The notes below the pieces were generated by a model that was not told the DNA's origin, did no database searches, and worked only from the letters and a program-made list of their open reading frames with translations. A program made the position numbers and the translations under genes. A DNA stretch of 53,526 nt from UBA4644 sp900555855 (lineage in GTDB: Bacteria; Bacillota; Clostridia; Oscillospirales; Butyricicoccaceae). Within the stretch, counting starts at the first letter, position 1; the number at the start of each line of letters is the position of its first letter. The stretch covers positions 1-53,526 of the forward strand of contig DAWAJD010000011.1 in assembly GCA_052289195.1 (NCBI GenBank), read 5' to 3'. Below, piece after piece: positions 31,032-40,375 of the stretch.

Positions 31032-31587
31032 GGCCCAGACGGAGCAGGCCCCGGAGCAGACGCCGGAGACCCAGCCGGAAGCGCCGGAGAACCAGTCCGC
31101 CAAGGCCCACGGCAAGGAGAAAAACGAGAAAAACGAGAAAAAGCACGCGGCCCGGCTGGAGGAAAAGATCCGCCAGATGGAGGAAGAGGCCGCCCGCAAG
31201 ACGGAGACCTATATGCGCGTGCTGGCGGAATACGATAACTTCCGCAAGCGCTCCCAAAAGGAGCGGGACAGCACCTATCAGGACGCGCAGATCAGCACCA
31301 TCGCCCTGTTTCTGCCGGTGCTGGACAATCTGGAGCGGGCCGCTTCCGCCGCCGAGGCGGACGAGGGCGTCCGCATGATCCTGAAGCAGTTTCAGGACCT
31401 TCTCAAAAAGTGCGGCGTGGAGGAATGCGGCAAGGAGGGCGAGGCCTTCGATCCCAATTTCCACAACGCGGTCATGCATCAGGAGGGCGAGGGCACCGGC
31501 GAGCCGGTGATCGTCCAGGTGCTGCAGAAGGGCTATACCCTGAACGGCCGTCTGATCCGTCCCGCCATGGTCAAGACCACGGACTGA
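31006..31587 (+). CDS. grpE: Nucleotide exchange factor GrpE
   Basis: Releases ADP from DnaK. The acidic, Gln/Pro-rich N-terminal tail (1-45) and long coiled helix (about 46-100) are followed by the beta domain; LAEYDNFRKRSQKE is the family signature in the helix, and GYTLNGRLIRPAMVKTT closes the protein. The start at 31006 has AGGTGAG upstream and lies inside the hrcA reading frame. It is 193 aa. Co-transcribed with hrcA under CIRCE. Confidence 0.96.
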   Translation: MSEEKKNPEAQTEQAPEQTPETQPEAPENQSAKAHGKEKNEKNEKKHAARLEEKIRQMEEEAARKTETYMRVLAEYDNFRKRSQKERDSTYQDAQISTIALFLPVLDNLERAASAAEADEGVRMILKQFQDLLKKCGVEECGKEGEAFDPNFHNAVMHQEGEGTGEPVIVQVLQKGYTLNGRLIRPAMVKTTD

Positions 31588-31655
31588 GCGGCAGACAGAC
31601 ACATTTCATCCCGATAATAATAAAATAAAAAATAGAACTATGGAGGAACTTAACT

Positions 31656-33512
31656 ATGGCTAAAATCATTGGTATCGATCTGGGCACCACCAATTCCTGC
31701 GTCGCCGTGATCGAAGGCGGCGAACCTGTCGTCATCCCCAACGCCGAAGGCGCGCGGACGACGCCCTCCGTTGTTGCGTTTTCCAAGACCGGTGAACGCA
31801 TGGTCGGCCAGGTGGCAAAGCGCCAGGCCGTCTCCAACCCCCAGCGCACCATCAGCTCCATCAAGCGTCAGATGGGTACCGACCATAAGGTCGAGATCGA
31901 TGGCAAGAGCTACACGCCTCAGGAGATCTCCGCGATGATCCTGCAGAAGCTGAAGACCGACGCCGAGGCTTATCTGGGCGAAAAGGTCACGGAAGCCGTC
32001 ATCACCGTCCCCGCTTACTTTACCGACGCGCAGCGTCAGGCCACCAAGGACGCCGGCAAGATCGCCGGTCTGGAGGTCAAGCGCATTATCAACGAGCCCA
32101 CGGCCGCGGCGCTGGCTTACGGCATGGACAAGGAAAACGAGCAGAAGGTCATGGTCTATGACTTGGGCGGCGGCACCTTTGATGTGTCTCTGCTGAGCAT
32201 TGACGATGGCACCATTCAGGTGCTGGCCACCGCCGGCAACAACCATCTGGGCGGCGACGATTTTGACGACCGCATCGTCCAGTGGATGCTCTCCGAGTTC
32301 CGCAAGGATCAGGGCGTGGATCTGTCCGGCGACCGGATGGCCATGCAGCGCCTGAAGGAAGCCGCTGAGAAGGCCAAGATCGAGCTTTCCGGCGTCACCT
32401 CTTCCAACATCAACCTGCCCTATATCTTCGCCGACGCCAACGGCAGCCGCCATCTGGACCTGACCCTCACCCGGGCCAAGTTCGACGAGCTGACCCGCGA
32501 CCTGGTGGAGGCCACCACCGGCCCCGTCCGTCAGGTGCTGTCCGATTCCGGAATCAATGTCTCCGAGATCGCCAAGGTGCTGCTGGTGGGCGGCTCCAGC
32601 CGGATCCCTGCCGTGCAGGAGGCCGTGAAGAAGATCACCGGCAAGGAAGGCTTCAAGGGCATCAACCCCGATGAGTGCGTGGCCATGGGCGCTGCCATTC
32701 AGGGCGGCGTTCTGGGCGGCGATGTGAAGGATCTGCTGCTGCTGGATGTCACGCCTCTGAGCCTGGGCATTGAGACGCTGGGCGGTGTCTGCACCAAGAT
32801 CATCGAGCGCAACACCACCATCCCCACCAATAAAAAGCAGATCTTCTCCACTGCGGCTGACGGCCAGACCTCTGTTGAGATCCATGTGCTGCAGGGCGAG
32901 CGTGAGATGGCTGCCGGCAACAAGACGCTGGGCAAGTTCCATCTGGACGGCATCCCCGCCGCGCCCCGCGGCGTGCCCCAGATCGAGGTGGCCTTTGATA
33001 TCGACTCCAACGGCATCGTGAATGTTTCCGCCAAGGATCTGGGCACGGGCAAGGAGCAGAAGATCACCATCACCTCCTCTACCAATATGTCTAAGGAAGA
33101 CATCGACAAGGCCGTCAAGGACGCCGAGAAGTTTGCCGCCGAGGACAAGAAAAACAAGGAAGCCGTGGATGTGCGCAACGAAGCCGAGAGCCTGGTCTAT
33201 CAGACCGAAAAGTCTCTGGGCGAGCTGGGCGACAAGATCTCCGCGGACGAAAAGGCCAAGGTGGAGAGCGCCTGCAGCAAGCTGAAGGAGACCCTGAAGG
33301 GCTCGGATGTGGAAGCCATCAAGGCGGATACCGAAGCCGTCAAGCAGGCCTTCTACGCGGTGGCGGAGAAGATGTATGCGCAGTCCGGCGCACAGGGCGC
33401 GCCCGGCGCGGAGACTGCCGGCCAGGCCGGCGCAGGCGCCCAGCAGGGCCCCAACGGCGAGACCGTCTACGATGCGGACTATAAGGTCGTGGACGACGAC
33501 GAGAAGAAATAA
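31656..33512 (+). CDS. dnaK: Chaperone DnaK (Hsp70)
   Basis: The 618-aa ATP-driven chaperone. The N-terminal IIGIDLGTTNSCVAV, YDLGGGTFDVSLL and VLLVGGSSRIPAVQE motifs form the ATPase; DLLLLDVTPLSLGIETLGG begins the substrate domain. Like many Gram-positive DnaKs it lacks the insert seen in Gram-negative proteins (short region around 75-100). The Gly/Ala/Gln-rich C-terminus ends in DADYKVVDDDEKK. AGGAGG precedes the ATG. A 68-nt AT-rich gap separates it from grpE. Confidence 0.98.
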   Translation: MAKIIGIDLGTTNSCVAVIEGGEPVVIPNAEGARTTPSVVAFSKTGERMVGQVAKRQAVSNPQRTISSIKRQMGTDHKVEIDGKSYTPQEISAMILQKLKTDAEAYLGEKVTEAVITVPAYFTDAQRQATKDAGKIAGLEVKRIINEPTAAALAYGMDKENEQKVMVYDLGGGTFDVSLLSIDDGTIQVLATAGNNHLGGDDFDDRIVQWMLSEFRKDQGVDLSGDRMAMQRLKEAAEKAKIELSGVTSSNINLPYIFADANGSRHLDLTLTRAKFDELTRDLVEATTGPVRQVLSDSGINVSEIAKVLLVGGSSRIPAVQEAVKKITGKEGFKGINPDECVAMGAAIQGGVLGGDVKDLLLLDVTPLSLGIETLGGVCTKIIERNTTIPTNKKQIFSTAADGQTSVEIHVLQGEREMAAGNKTLGKFHLDGIPAAPRGVPQIEVAFDIDSNGIVNVSAKDLGTGKEQKITITSSTNMSKEDIDKAVKDAEKFAAEDKKNKEAVDVRNEAESLVYQTEKSLGELGDKISADEKAKVESACSKLKETLKGSDVEAIKADTEAVKQAFYAVAEKMYAQSGAQGAPGAETAGQAGAGAQQGPNGETVYDADYKVVDDDEKK

Positions 33513-33589
33513 ACCAGACAACATGCGATGGCGCGGCGGGGCGTTTGCCCCGCCATCCGCCTGTATACTGACAGTAGGAGAGCGAACAT

Positions 33590-34750
33590 ATGGCGGAACA
33601 GCGCGATTTATATGAGATTTTGGAGCTCCAGAAGGGCGCCTCGGAGGATGAGATCAAAAAGGCCTACCGCCGGCTGGCCAAAAAATATCATCCCGACCTG
33701 AACCCCGGCGACAAGACCGCCGAGGCAAAAATGAAAGAGGTCAACGGCGCCTACGAGATCCTTTCCGATCCGGAAAAAAAGGCCCGCTACGACCAGTTCG
33801 GCTATGCGGGCATCGATCCCAATTATGCCGGCGGCCCCGGCGGACCCGGTGGCCCGGGAGGCGGCTTCAGCGGCTTCCAGGACTTTGATCTGGGCGATAT
33901 TTTCGGCTCCATGTTCGGCGGCGGCTTCGGCAGCGCCGCCGGCCAGCGGACCCGTTCCGGCCCCCGGAAGGGCGAAAACCTGCGGTTGAGCCTGCAGCTG
34001 ACCTTTGAGGAGGCCGTCTTCGGCTGCGAAAAGAGCGTTACCGTCACCCGGGAGGAGACCTGTAAGGACTGCGGCGGCAGCGGCGCGAAAAAGGGCACCC
34101 AACCGGAGACCTGCCCCGTCTGCCGGGGCACCGGTCAGGTGAAATCCACCCAGCGGACGCCCTTCGGCGTCTTTTCCAGCAGCAGTCCCTGCCAGAACTG
34201 CCGGGGCACCGGCCGGATCATCAAGGAGCCCTGCGCCGGCTGCGGCGGCACGGGCAAGGTCCGCAAGAGCCGCACCATCAAGGTGAAGATCCCCGCCGGC
34301 ATTGACGACGGTCAGACCATCTCCCTGCGGGGCGAGGGCAACGGCGGCGTTCAGGGCGGCGCAGCAGGCGATCTGTATGTGACGGTCTATGTGAAGGAAC
34401 ACAAGATGTTCCAGCGGGACGGACAGGATATCATGCTGGAAATGCCCATTTCCTTTGTCCAGGCCACGCTGGGCGCTTCCATCACCGTCCCCACGGTGGA
34501 CGGCAAGGTGGAATATGAGATCCCCGAGGGCACCCAGACCGGGACGGTGTTCCGTCTGCGGGGCAAGGGCGTCCCCAATCTCAACGGCCGGGGCCGGGGC
34601 GACCAGTATGTGAAGGTCAATGTGGAGATCCCCAAAAACCTGAACCACGAGCAGAAGGAGCTTCTGCGGAAATTCGAGGAGAGCACCGGCGACAGCTGCT
34701 ATGCCCAGCGCAAGGGCTTCTTCAAAAAGATGAAGGATCTCTTCAAATAA
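33590..34750 (+). CDS. dnaJ: Co-chaperone DnaJ (Hsp40)
   Basis: Stimulates DnaK ATPase and delivers substrates. The J domain has the HPD triad at 34-36. A Gly-rich segment (about 77-125) follows. The cysteine-rich domain (about 158-220) holds four CXXCXGXG repeats: CKDCGGSG, CPVCRGTG, CQNCRGTG and CAGCGGTG. The C-terminal substrate domain is complete. It is 386 aa, last gene of the CIRCE operon, and is followed by a strong terminator. Confidence 0.98.
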   Translation: MAEQRDLYEILELQKGASEDEIKKAYRRLAKKYHPDLNPGDKTAEAKMKEVNGAYEILSDPEKKARYDQFGYAGIDPNYAGGPGGPGGPGGGFSGFQDFDLGDIFGSMFGGGFGSAAGQRTRSGPRKGENLRLSLQLTFEEAVFGCEKSVTVTREETCKDCGGSGAKKGTQPETCPVCRGTGQVKSTQRTPFGVFSSSSPCQNCRGTGRIIKEPCAGCGGTGKVRKSRTIKVKIPAGIDDGQTISLRGEGNGGVQGGAAGDLYVTVYVKEHKMFQRDGQDIMLEMPISFVQATLGASITVPTVDGKVEYEIPEGTQTGTVFRLRGKGVPNLNGRGRGDQYVKVNVEIPKNLNHEQKELLRKFEESTGDSCYAQRKGFFKKMKDLFK

Positions 34751-34779
34751 AAACTCAAGAAATCAGGATCTGTGCGTTT

Positions 34780-34817
34780 GCCGTCCTGCCGCAGTCTGCG
34801 GCGGGGCGGCTTTTTTT
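34780..34817 (+). terminator. Terminator of the hrcA-dnaJ operon
   Basis: A long GC-rich hairpin with two mismatches (34780-34810; core GCCGCAG / CTGCGGC) and seven Ts (34811-34817). Confidence 0.88.
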
Positions 34818-34880
34818 CGCGGAAAAACCGGGGCTTTCCCGGGAAAAATCAAAAAAACCCGGTCTGCCCGGGGGAATGGC

Positions 34881-34909
34881 TTGTATTACCCGATCAAATT
34901 TGATATAAT
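34881..34909 (+). promoter_or_regulatory. Sigma-A promoter of recJ-rel-dtd-hemZ
   Basis: TTGTAT (34881-34886), 17-nt spacer, perfect TATAAT (34904-34909), 33 nt before recJ. Confidence 0.8.
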
Positions 34910-34941
34910 GGCACCAATAAAAATATGATTTGGAGTATGGA

Positions 34942-37026
34942 ATGAAACGAAAAAAATGGCTGCTGCCAGTCGAAACAGACGCCTGCGTCAGCAAATTAGC
35001 CGGTGAGCTGGGGCTCAGCCGGCTTTCGGCCCGTGTGCTGGCGGCTCGGGGCTTTGATTCCCGGGAAAAGGCACAGGCCTTTCTGGACCGATCCCTGGAT
35101 GGGATCCACGACCCCTATCTGCTGAAGGACATGGATCTGGCCGTGGAGGAGATCCGCCGCGCCCTCCGGGACCGGGTGAAGATCGCGGTCTACGGCGATT
35201 ACGATGTGGACGGCGTCACCGCCACCTGCATCATGATCCAGTATCTGCGCTCCCGCGGGGCAGACTGCACCTATTACATCCCCGACCGTCTGGGCGAGGG
35301 CTATGGCCTGAACACCGCGGCCATCCAGTCCCTTTACGACGACGGCTGCCGCCTGCTCATTACCGTGGACAGCGGCATCACCGCCGAGGAGGAGGCCCGC
35401 TTTGCCGGGTCGCTGGGCCTGCGGCTGATCATTACCGACCATCATGAATGTAAGGAGCAGCTGCCGGAGGCGGCCGCGGTGGTCAATCCCCGCCGGCCGG
35501 ACAGCGCCTATCCCTTCCGGGAGCTGGCGGGCGTCGGCGTGGCCTTCAAGCTGATCTGCGCCCTGGAGCAGGAGCGCCCGCTGGAGGAGCTGCTGCAGGA
35601 ATATGCGGATGTGGTGGCCGTGGGCACCATCGCCGATGTGATGTCGCTGACGGGGGAGAACCGGATCATCGTCTCCTACGGCCTGCGCTACCTGCAGAAT
35701 ACGAAAAATTACGGCCTGAAGGCGCTGATGCAGAAGCTGGGCATGGACGCCCGCACGGTCACCTCCAACGCCGTGAGCTTTACCATGGCGCCCCGTATCA
35801 ATGCGGCGGGCCGTCTGGGCGCCGCCAGCAGCGCCGCAAGGATGTTTCTCACGGATGATCCCGCCGAGGCCTCCGCGCTGGCGGAGCATCTCTGCGCCCT
35901 GAACCACCGGCGGCAGGAGGAGGAAAACGGGATCTATGAGCAGATCATGGCCCGGATCCAGGCCCATCCGGAGCTGACCCGGGGCAGGACCATGACCCTC
36001 TGGGGCGACGGCTGGCACAACGGCGTCATCGGCATCGTATCCTCCCGCCTTTCCGACCGCTATGGCGTGCCCTGCGTGCTGATCTCCATGAACGGCGACA
36101 ACGGCAAGGGTTCCGGCCGCAGCATCAAGGGCTTCAATCTGTATGCGGCGCTGGAGAAAAATGCGCCGCTGCTGGAAAAATACGGCGGACATGAGCTGGC
36201 CGTTGGCCTGACGGTCCGCCGGGAGCATCTGGAGGAGCTGCGGCAGGCGCTGGAGGACTATGCCCTCTCCGGCGAGGTGGAGGATGTGGTCCCCTGCGTC
36301 AGCGTAGACTGCCGGGTGGAGCCGGAGGAGCTGACGCTGCCGGAGGTCCGGGGCCTTTCCGCGCTGGAGCCCTTCGGCATGGGCAACCCCCAGCCGGTGT
36401 TTCTGATGAACGATGTGCGCATCGAGGAGATCACGCCCATCAGCCACGACCGCCATGTAAAGCTGCATCTTTCCAAAAACGGGAAGTATTTCTATGCCTT
36501 TGTGTTCGGCATGGGCGCCCGGAGCTGTCAGTTCGTCAAGGGCGACCTGCTGGATATCGTCTTTTCCGCGGAGATCAATCATTATAAGGGCAACCAGAGC
36601 GTCCAGCTGGTGATCCGGGATGTGAAATGGGCCGCCGGCGAGGAGCGGGCGGATCAGGATACGCTGGCCCTCTGCGCCCGCTTCCGGGAGGGAGCAGAGC
36701 TGGGGCAGGAGGAGGCCGCGCTGCTGACGCCCACCCGGGATGAGCTGGTGGCCGTCTTCCGCCATATCAAGGCCAACGCGGAGGAGGGCGTTTTGTGCGC
36801 CTCCGCCGCAACGCTTTACCGGAAGGTGCGGTACGAATCCCGCCTTTGCGGCCATATGAACGCAGGCAAGCTGCTGGTCTGTCTGGATATTTTCCGGGAA
36901 TGCGGGATCTTTTCCTATGAACAGACCGGCGGAGAGCTGGTGGTGCGCCTGCTGAATTATCAGGGCAAGGCAGATATCAACGGCTCTGCCGTGCTCAAGC
37001 GTCTGATGACCATGCTGAGGGGCTGA
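34942..37026 (+). CDS. recJ: Single-stranded-DNA-specific exonuclease RecJ
   Basis: A 5'-3' exonuclease of recombination and mismatch repair. DHH motifs: YGDYDVDGVTATC (about 84), VDSGIT, DHHE (about 166). The DHHA1 part has GSGRSIKGFNLYAAL (about 389). The OB-fold and C-terminal extension follow. At 694 aa it is longer than E. coli RecJ and like Firmicute forms. Start ATG 34942 has TTTGGAG 6 nt upstream; the TTG at 34930 is part of that RBS. First gene of the operon leading to rel. Confidence 0.95.
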   Translation: MKRKKWLLPVETDACVSKLAGELGLSRLSARVLAARGFDSREKAQAFLDRSLDGIHDPYLLKDMDLAVEEIRRALRDRVKIAVYGDYDVDGVTATCIMIQYLRSRGADCTYYIPDRLGEGYGLNTAAIQSLYDDGCRLLITVDSGITAEEEARFAGSLGLRLIITDHHECKEQLPEAAAVVNPRRPDSAYPFRELAGVGVAFKLICALEQERPLEELLQEYADVVAVGTIADVMSLTGENRIIVSYGLRYLQNTKNYGLKALMQKLGMDARTVTSNAVSFTMAPRINAAGRLGAASSAARMFLTDDPAEASALAEHLCALNHRRQEEENGIYEQIMARIQAHPELTRGRTMTLWGDGWHNGVIGIVSSRLSDRYGVPCVLISMNGDNGKGSGRSIKGFNLYAALEKNAPLLEKYGGHELAVGLTVRREHLEELRQALEDYALSGEVEDVVPCVSVDCRVEPEELTLPEVRGLSALEPFGMGNPQPVFLMNDVRIEEITPISHDRHVKLHLSKNGKYFYAFVFGMGARSCQFVKGDLLDIVFSAEINHYKGNQSVQLVIRDVKWAAGEERADQDTLALCARFREGAELGQEEAALLTPTRDELVAVFRHIKANAEEGVLCASAATLYRKVRYESRLCGHMNAGKLLVCLDIFRECGIFSYEQTGGELVVRLLNYQGKADINGSAVLKRLMTMLRG

Positions 37027-37036
37027 GAAGAGCAAA

Positions 37037-39253
37037 ATGGATCAGAAGGAACAACAGGAGTATATGGAAACGCTGCAGCAGCAGATCGAAGGGATCGCCG
37101 CGGGCTTTTCCCCGGAGGAGGGCGAAAAGATCCGCCGGGCCTACCGCTTTGCGGCCCAGGCCCATCAGGATCAGCTGCGCAGGAGCGGCGAGCCCTATAT
37201 CATGCATCCGGTGGCCGTGGCCTGCATCATCGACCAGATGGGGCTGGACGCGGAATCCGTCATGGCGGGGCTGCTCCACGATACGGTGGAGGATACGCCC
37301 GTCACCCGGGAGGATATCGCCCGGGAGTTTGGCGCGCCGGTGGCCATGCTGGTAGACGGCGTTACCAAGCTCACCAAAATGGAACATACCTCCTACAGCA
37401 CCAAGGAAGAGCAGCAGATGGAGGACCTGCGCAAAATGTTTATCGCCATGGCGAAGGACATCCGGGTCATCATGATCAAGCTGGCGGACCGGCTGCACAA
37501 TATGCGCACCATCCAGTATCAGAAGGTCCAGAAGCAGCGGGACATCTCCGTGGAGACCATGGAGATCTATGCGCCGCTGGCCCACCGGCTGGGGATGCAG
37601 GGCGTCAAGTGGGAGCTGGAGGACCGGTCGCTGAAGATCCTGGACCCTGTGGGCTACAAGGAGATCTCCGACTTTCTGGAGGATAAGAGCCACGGCTTTG
37701 CGGCCTTTCTGGAGGAGACGAAAAAGCGCATCCAGGAAAAGCTGGAGCAGGCGGGCATCGCCTGCCAGGTCAAGGCCCGGCTCAAGAGCGTTTACAGCAT
37801 CTACCGGAAGCTCTACGGGCAGAACCTGAGCTTTGCGGAGCTTTATGATATCTGCGCCACCCGGGTCATCGTCAAGGAGCTTACCGACTGCTACAATGTG
37901 CTGGGCCTGATCCACGATCTGTATAAGCCCGTTCCCGGCCGCTTCAAGGATTATATCTCCACCCCCAAGCCAAACGGCTATCAGTCGCTGCACACGGTGG
38001 TCATCGGCTCGGAGGGCATCCCCTTTGAGGTGCAGATCCGCACGGAGGAGATGGACCACCGGGCGGAATACGGCATCGCAGCCCACTGGAAATATAAGGA
38101 CGGCCTGAAGGGCTCCCAGAAGGAGGAGGCCTTCGCCTGGGTCCGGCAGCTCATCGAGACCCAGCAGGATACCGACGCCTCGGACTTTATCAAAAACATC
38201 AAGACCGATCTGTTTGCAGACGAGGTCTATGTTTTCACGCCTCGGGGGGATGTGATCAATCTGCCCCAGGGAGCGACGCCCATTGACTTTGCCTATGCCA
38301 TCCATTCAGCCGTGGGCAACCGGATGACCGGCGCCAAGGTCAACGGACGCATTGTTCCGATTGATTATCAGCTGAAGAGCGGCGAGATCGTGGATGTCAT
38401 CACCTCCAAGACGGCCGCCGGCCCAAAGCGGGACTGGATGCAGATCGTCAAGACCAACGGCGCCCGGACCAAGATCAAGCAGTGGTTCAAAAAGGAGCGC
38501 CGGGACGAAAACATCGAGCAGGGCAAGGCTGCGCTGGACCGGGAGCTGCGGGCCAACCTGCTTTACGACGCCTTCCAGCAGCCGGAGCTGCAGAACCTGA
38601 TCCTGAAGCGTCTGGAGATGCCGGATCTGACGGAGCTTTACGCTTCGCTGGGCTATGGGGGCATCGCCATGAGCCGGGTCATCGCCAAGGTGCGCGATGA
38701 GCTTCAGCGCCAGCGGGCGGCGGAGCAGAAGGAAGCCAAGCTGGAGGCCAAGCTGGCCGCCCAGACGGTCCGGGCCCAGCGGTCCGTGGCAGATACTGGC
38801 GTCATCGTAGAGGGGCTGGACAACTGTCTGGTCAAGTTCGCCAAGTGCTGCAGCCCCCTGCCCGGCGACCCCATCATCGGCTTCGTCACCCGGGGCTATG
38901 GCGTCTCCGTCCACCGGCAGGACTGCGCCAATGTCCGCGCGGCCCTGCAGAACAAGCCGGACGACGGCCGCTGGATCCGGACGGAATGGGCCATGAACGA
39001 GCGGCACCAATACAGCGCGGGCATCCGTGTGACCACAAAATCCCGGGTGGGAGCCATCACCGATGTGCTCACCGTGCTCACCAATATGAAGATCAATGTG
39101 AGCGAAATGAACGCCAAGGAGATGGACGACGGCCAGTGTGACCTGTTTCTGACCATCACCGTCTCCGATGCGGAGCAGATGGAGCTGGTGCTCAGCCGCA
39201 TCCTGCGGGCCAACGGCGTGATCCAGGCCCGGCGCATCGTGGCGGGCAGCTGA
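37037..39253 (+). CDS. rel: Bifunctional (p)ppGpp synthetase/hydrolase Rel
   Basis: Controls the stringent response. The N-terminal HD hydrolase is intact: PYIMHPVAVA, LLHDTVEDT (about 79) and LADRLHNM. The synthetase follows, with RFKDYISTPKPNGYQSLHT and EVQIRTEEMDHRAEYG (about 331-346). TGS starts near 397 (VYVFTPRGDVINLPQG), the paired Cys AKCCSPLPGD is near 602 and the ACT domain near 658. So both activities are likely. It is 738 aa. The start 37037 has a weak site; ATG 37064 with AGGAG closer is an alternative. It lies 11 nt after recJ, with dtd 20 nt downstream, as in B. subtilis. Confidence 0.95.
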   Translation: MDQKEQQEYMETLQQQIEGIAAGFSPEEGEKIRRAYRFAAQAHQDQLRRSGEPYIMHPVAVACIIDQMGLDAESVMAGLLHDTVEDTPVTREDIAREFGAPVAMLVDGVTKLTKMEHTSYSTKEEQQMEDLRKMFIAMAKDIRVIMIKLADRLHNMRTIQYQKVQKQRDISVETMEIYAPLAHRLGMQGVKWELEDRSLKILDPVGYKEISDFLEDKSHGFAAFLEETKKRIQEKLEQAGIACQVKARLKSVYSIYRKLYGQNLSFAELYDICATRVIVKELTDCYNVLGLIHDLYKPVPGRFKDYISTPKPNGYQSLHTVVIGSEGIPFEVQIRTEEMDHRAEYGIAAHWKYKDGLKGSQKEEAFAWVRQLIETQQDTDASDFIKNIKTDLFADEVYVFTPRGDVINLPQGATPIDFAYAIHSAVGNRMTGAKVNGRIVPIDYQLKSGEIVDVITSKTAAGPKRDWMQIVKTNGARTKIKQWFKKERRDENIEQGKAALDRELRANLLYDAFQQPELQNLILKRLEMPDLTELYASLGYGGIAMSRVIAKVRDELQRQRAAEQKEAKLEAKLAAQTVRAQRSVADTGVIVEGLDNCLVKFAKCCSPLPGDPIIGFVTRGYGVSVHRQDCANVRAALQNKPDDGRWIRTEWAMNERHQYSAGIRVTTKSRVGAITDVLTVLTNMKINVSEMNAKEMDDGQCDLFLTITVSDAEQMELVLSRILRANGVIQARRIVAGS

Positions 39254-39272
39254 AGGAGAGGGGAGAAGAACA

Positions 39273-39746
39273 ATGCGAGCGGTTTTGATCCGGGTCACCC
39301 GGGCCTCCATCACCATCGACGGACAGGATGGCGGCTCCATGGGCCGGGGCTATGTGGTGCTGGTGGGCGTCAAGCCCGGCGACGGCCCGGCGGAGGCGGC
39401 CTGGATGGCGAAAAAATGCGCGGAAATGCGGATCTTTGAGGATGAACATGAAAAAATGAACCTGGGTCTGGGCGATGTGGGCGGCGGGATGCTGGTGGTG
39501 AGCAATTTCACCCTGTATGCCGACTGCTCCCATGGCCGCCGGCCGGACTTTTTCGGCGCGGCCAGACCGGAGGAGGCCATCCCCGTATATGAGGCCTTTC
39601 TGGCGGAGCTTCGCGCCCGGGGCATCCCGCTGCTGACGGGAAGATTCGGCGCGGATATGGCCATCGACCATGTGAACGACGGCCCGGTGACGCTGATTTT
39701 AGATACAGATACTATGATGAAAAGGAAACCGGAGGGAAAACAATGA
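39273..39746 (+). CDS. dtd: D-aminoacyl-tRNA deacylase
   Basis: Removes D-amino acids and glycine from mischarged tRNA. The 157-aa protein has the MRAVLIRVTRASI start, GMLVVSNFTLYADCSHGRRPDF and HVNDGPVTLILD. The catalytic strand motif reads SNFTLYA, where most DTDs read SQFTLYA; the rest of the pocket (GRRPDF, NDGPVT) is normal. Four-base overlap (ATGA) with the next gene. Standard place after rel in Firmicutes. Confidence 0.94.
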   Translation: MRAVLIRVTRASITIDGQDGGSMGRGYVVLVGVKPGDGPAEAAWMAKKCAEMRIFEDEHEKMNLGLGDVGGGMLVVSNFTLYADCSHGRRPDFFGAARPEEAIPVYEAFLAELRARGIPLLTGRFGADMAIDHVNDGPVTLILDTDTMMKRKPEGKQ

Positions 39747-40375
39747 TCCTGAAGCATGTGATCGTGGGCCTGCTGCGCACAAACTGCTATCTGATCTGCG
39801 ACGAGCAGACCAAGACCTGCGCCGTGATCGATCCCGGCGCAAAGGCGGCCAGCATTCTGGAGGCCGCGGCGGAGACAGGCTGCCGGGTGGAAAAGGTCCT
39901 TCTGACCCATGGCCATTACGACCATGTGATGGCAGCGCCGGAGCTGCTGCGGCAGACAGGCGCGCGGCTCTATATCTCCAAAAAGGACGAATGGCTGCTC
40001 AGCTGCGACGAGGTGCTGCGCTACGGCACCCGGCGGGAGGGCTATGCCGTTCCCCATGTGGACGAATATCTGGAGGAGGGGAAGGATATCGCGCTGGGCA
40101 GCCTGACCTTCCGCGTCTTGGAAACGCCGGGTCACACCGCCGGCTCCTGCACGCTGCTCTGCGAAGACAGTATGTTCAGCGGCGACACCCTGTTCCACGA
40201 ATGCTGCGGCCGCTGCGACCTGGAGACGGGCAGCATGGAGGACATGATGGCCAGCCTGAAAAAGCTGGCGCTGCTGCCGGGAAACTATCAGGTCTATCCC
40301 GGCCATGAGAGCTTCTCCACGCTGGACTATGAGCGGCAGTATAACCCCTATATGAAAGAGGCAATGCGTCGATGA
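39743..40375 (+). CDS. Metallo-beta-lactamase fold hydrolase, glyoxalase II-like
   Basis: A 210-aa cytoplasmic hydrolase with both zinc sites: THGHYDH (His56, His58, Asp60, His61), ETPGHTAGS, SGDTLFHECCGR and PGHES. It is closest to the YcbL-type group of small glyoxalase II-like enzymes that act on thioesters; the substrate is not known. It overlaps dtd and hemZ by four bases each, so all three are translated together. The same dtd-MBL-hemZ order is common in Clostridia. Confidence 0.88.
   Translation: MILKHVIVGLLRTNCYLICDEQTKTCAVIDPGAKAASILEAAAETGCRVEKVLLTHGHYDHVMAAPELLRQTGARLYISKKDEWLLSCDEVLRYGTRREGYAVPHVDEYLEEGKDIALGSLTFRVLETPGHTAGSCTLLCEDSMFSGDTLFHECCGRCDLETGSMEDMMASLKKLALLPGNYQVYPGHESFSTLDYERQYNPYMKEAMRR

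Noticed and set aside
31650..33524. A 624-codon open frame opposite dnaK
   Set aside because: It is the antisense of dnaK; GC-rich codons give few stops on the other strand. The sequence is leucine/histidine/glycine-rich with no motif or RBS.
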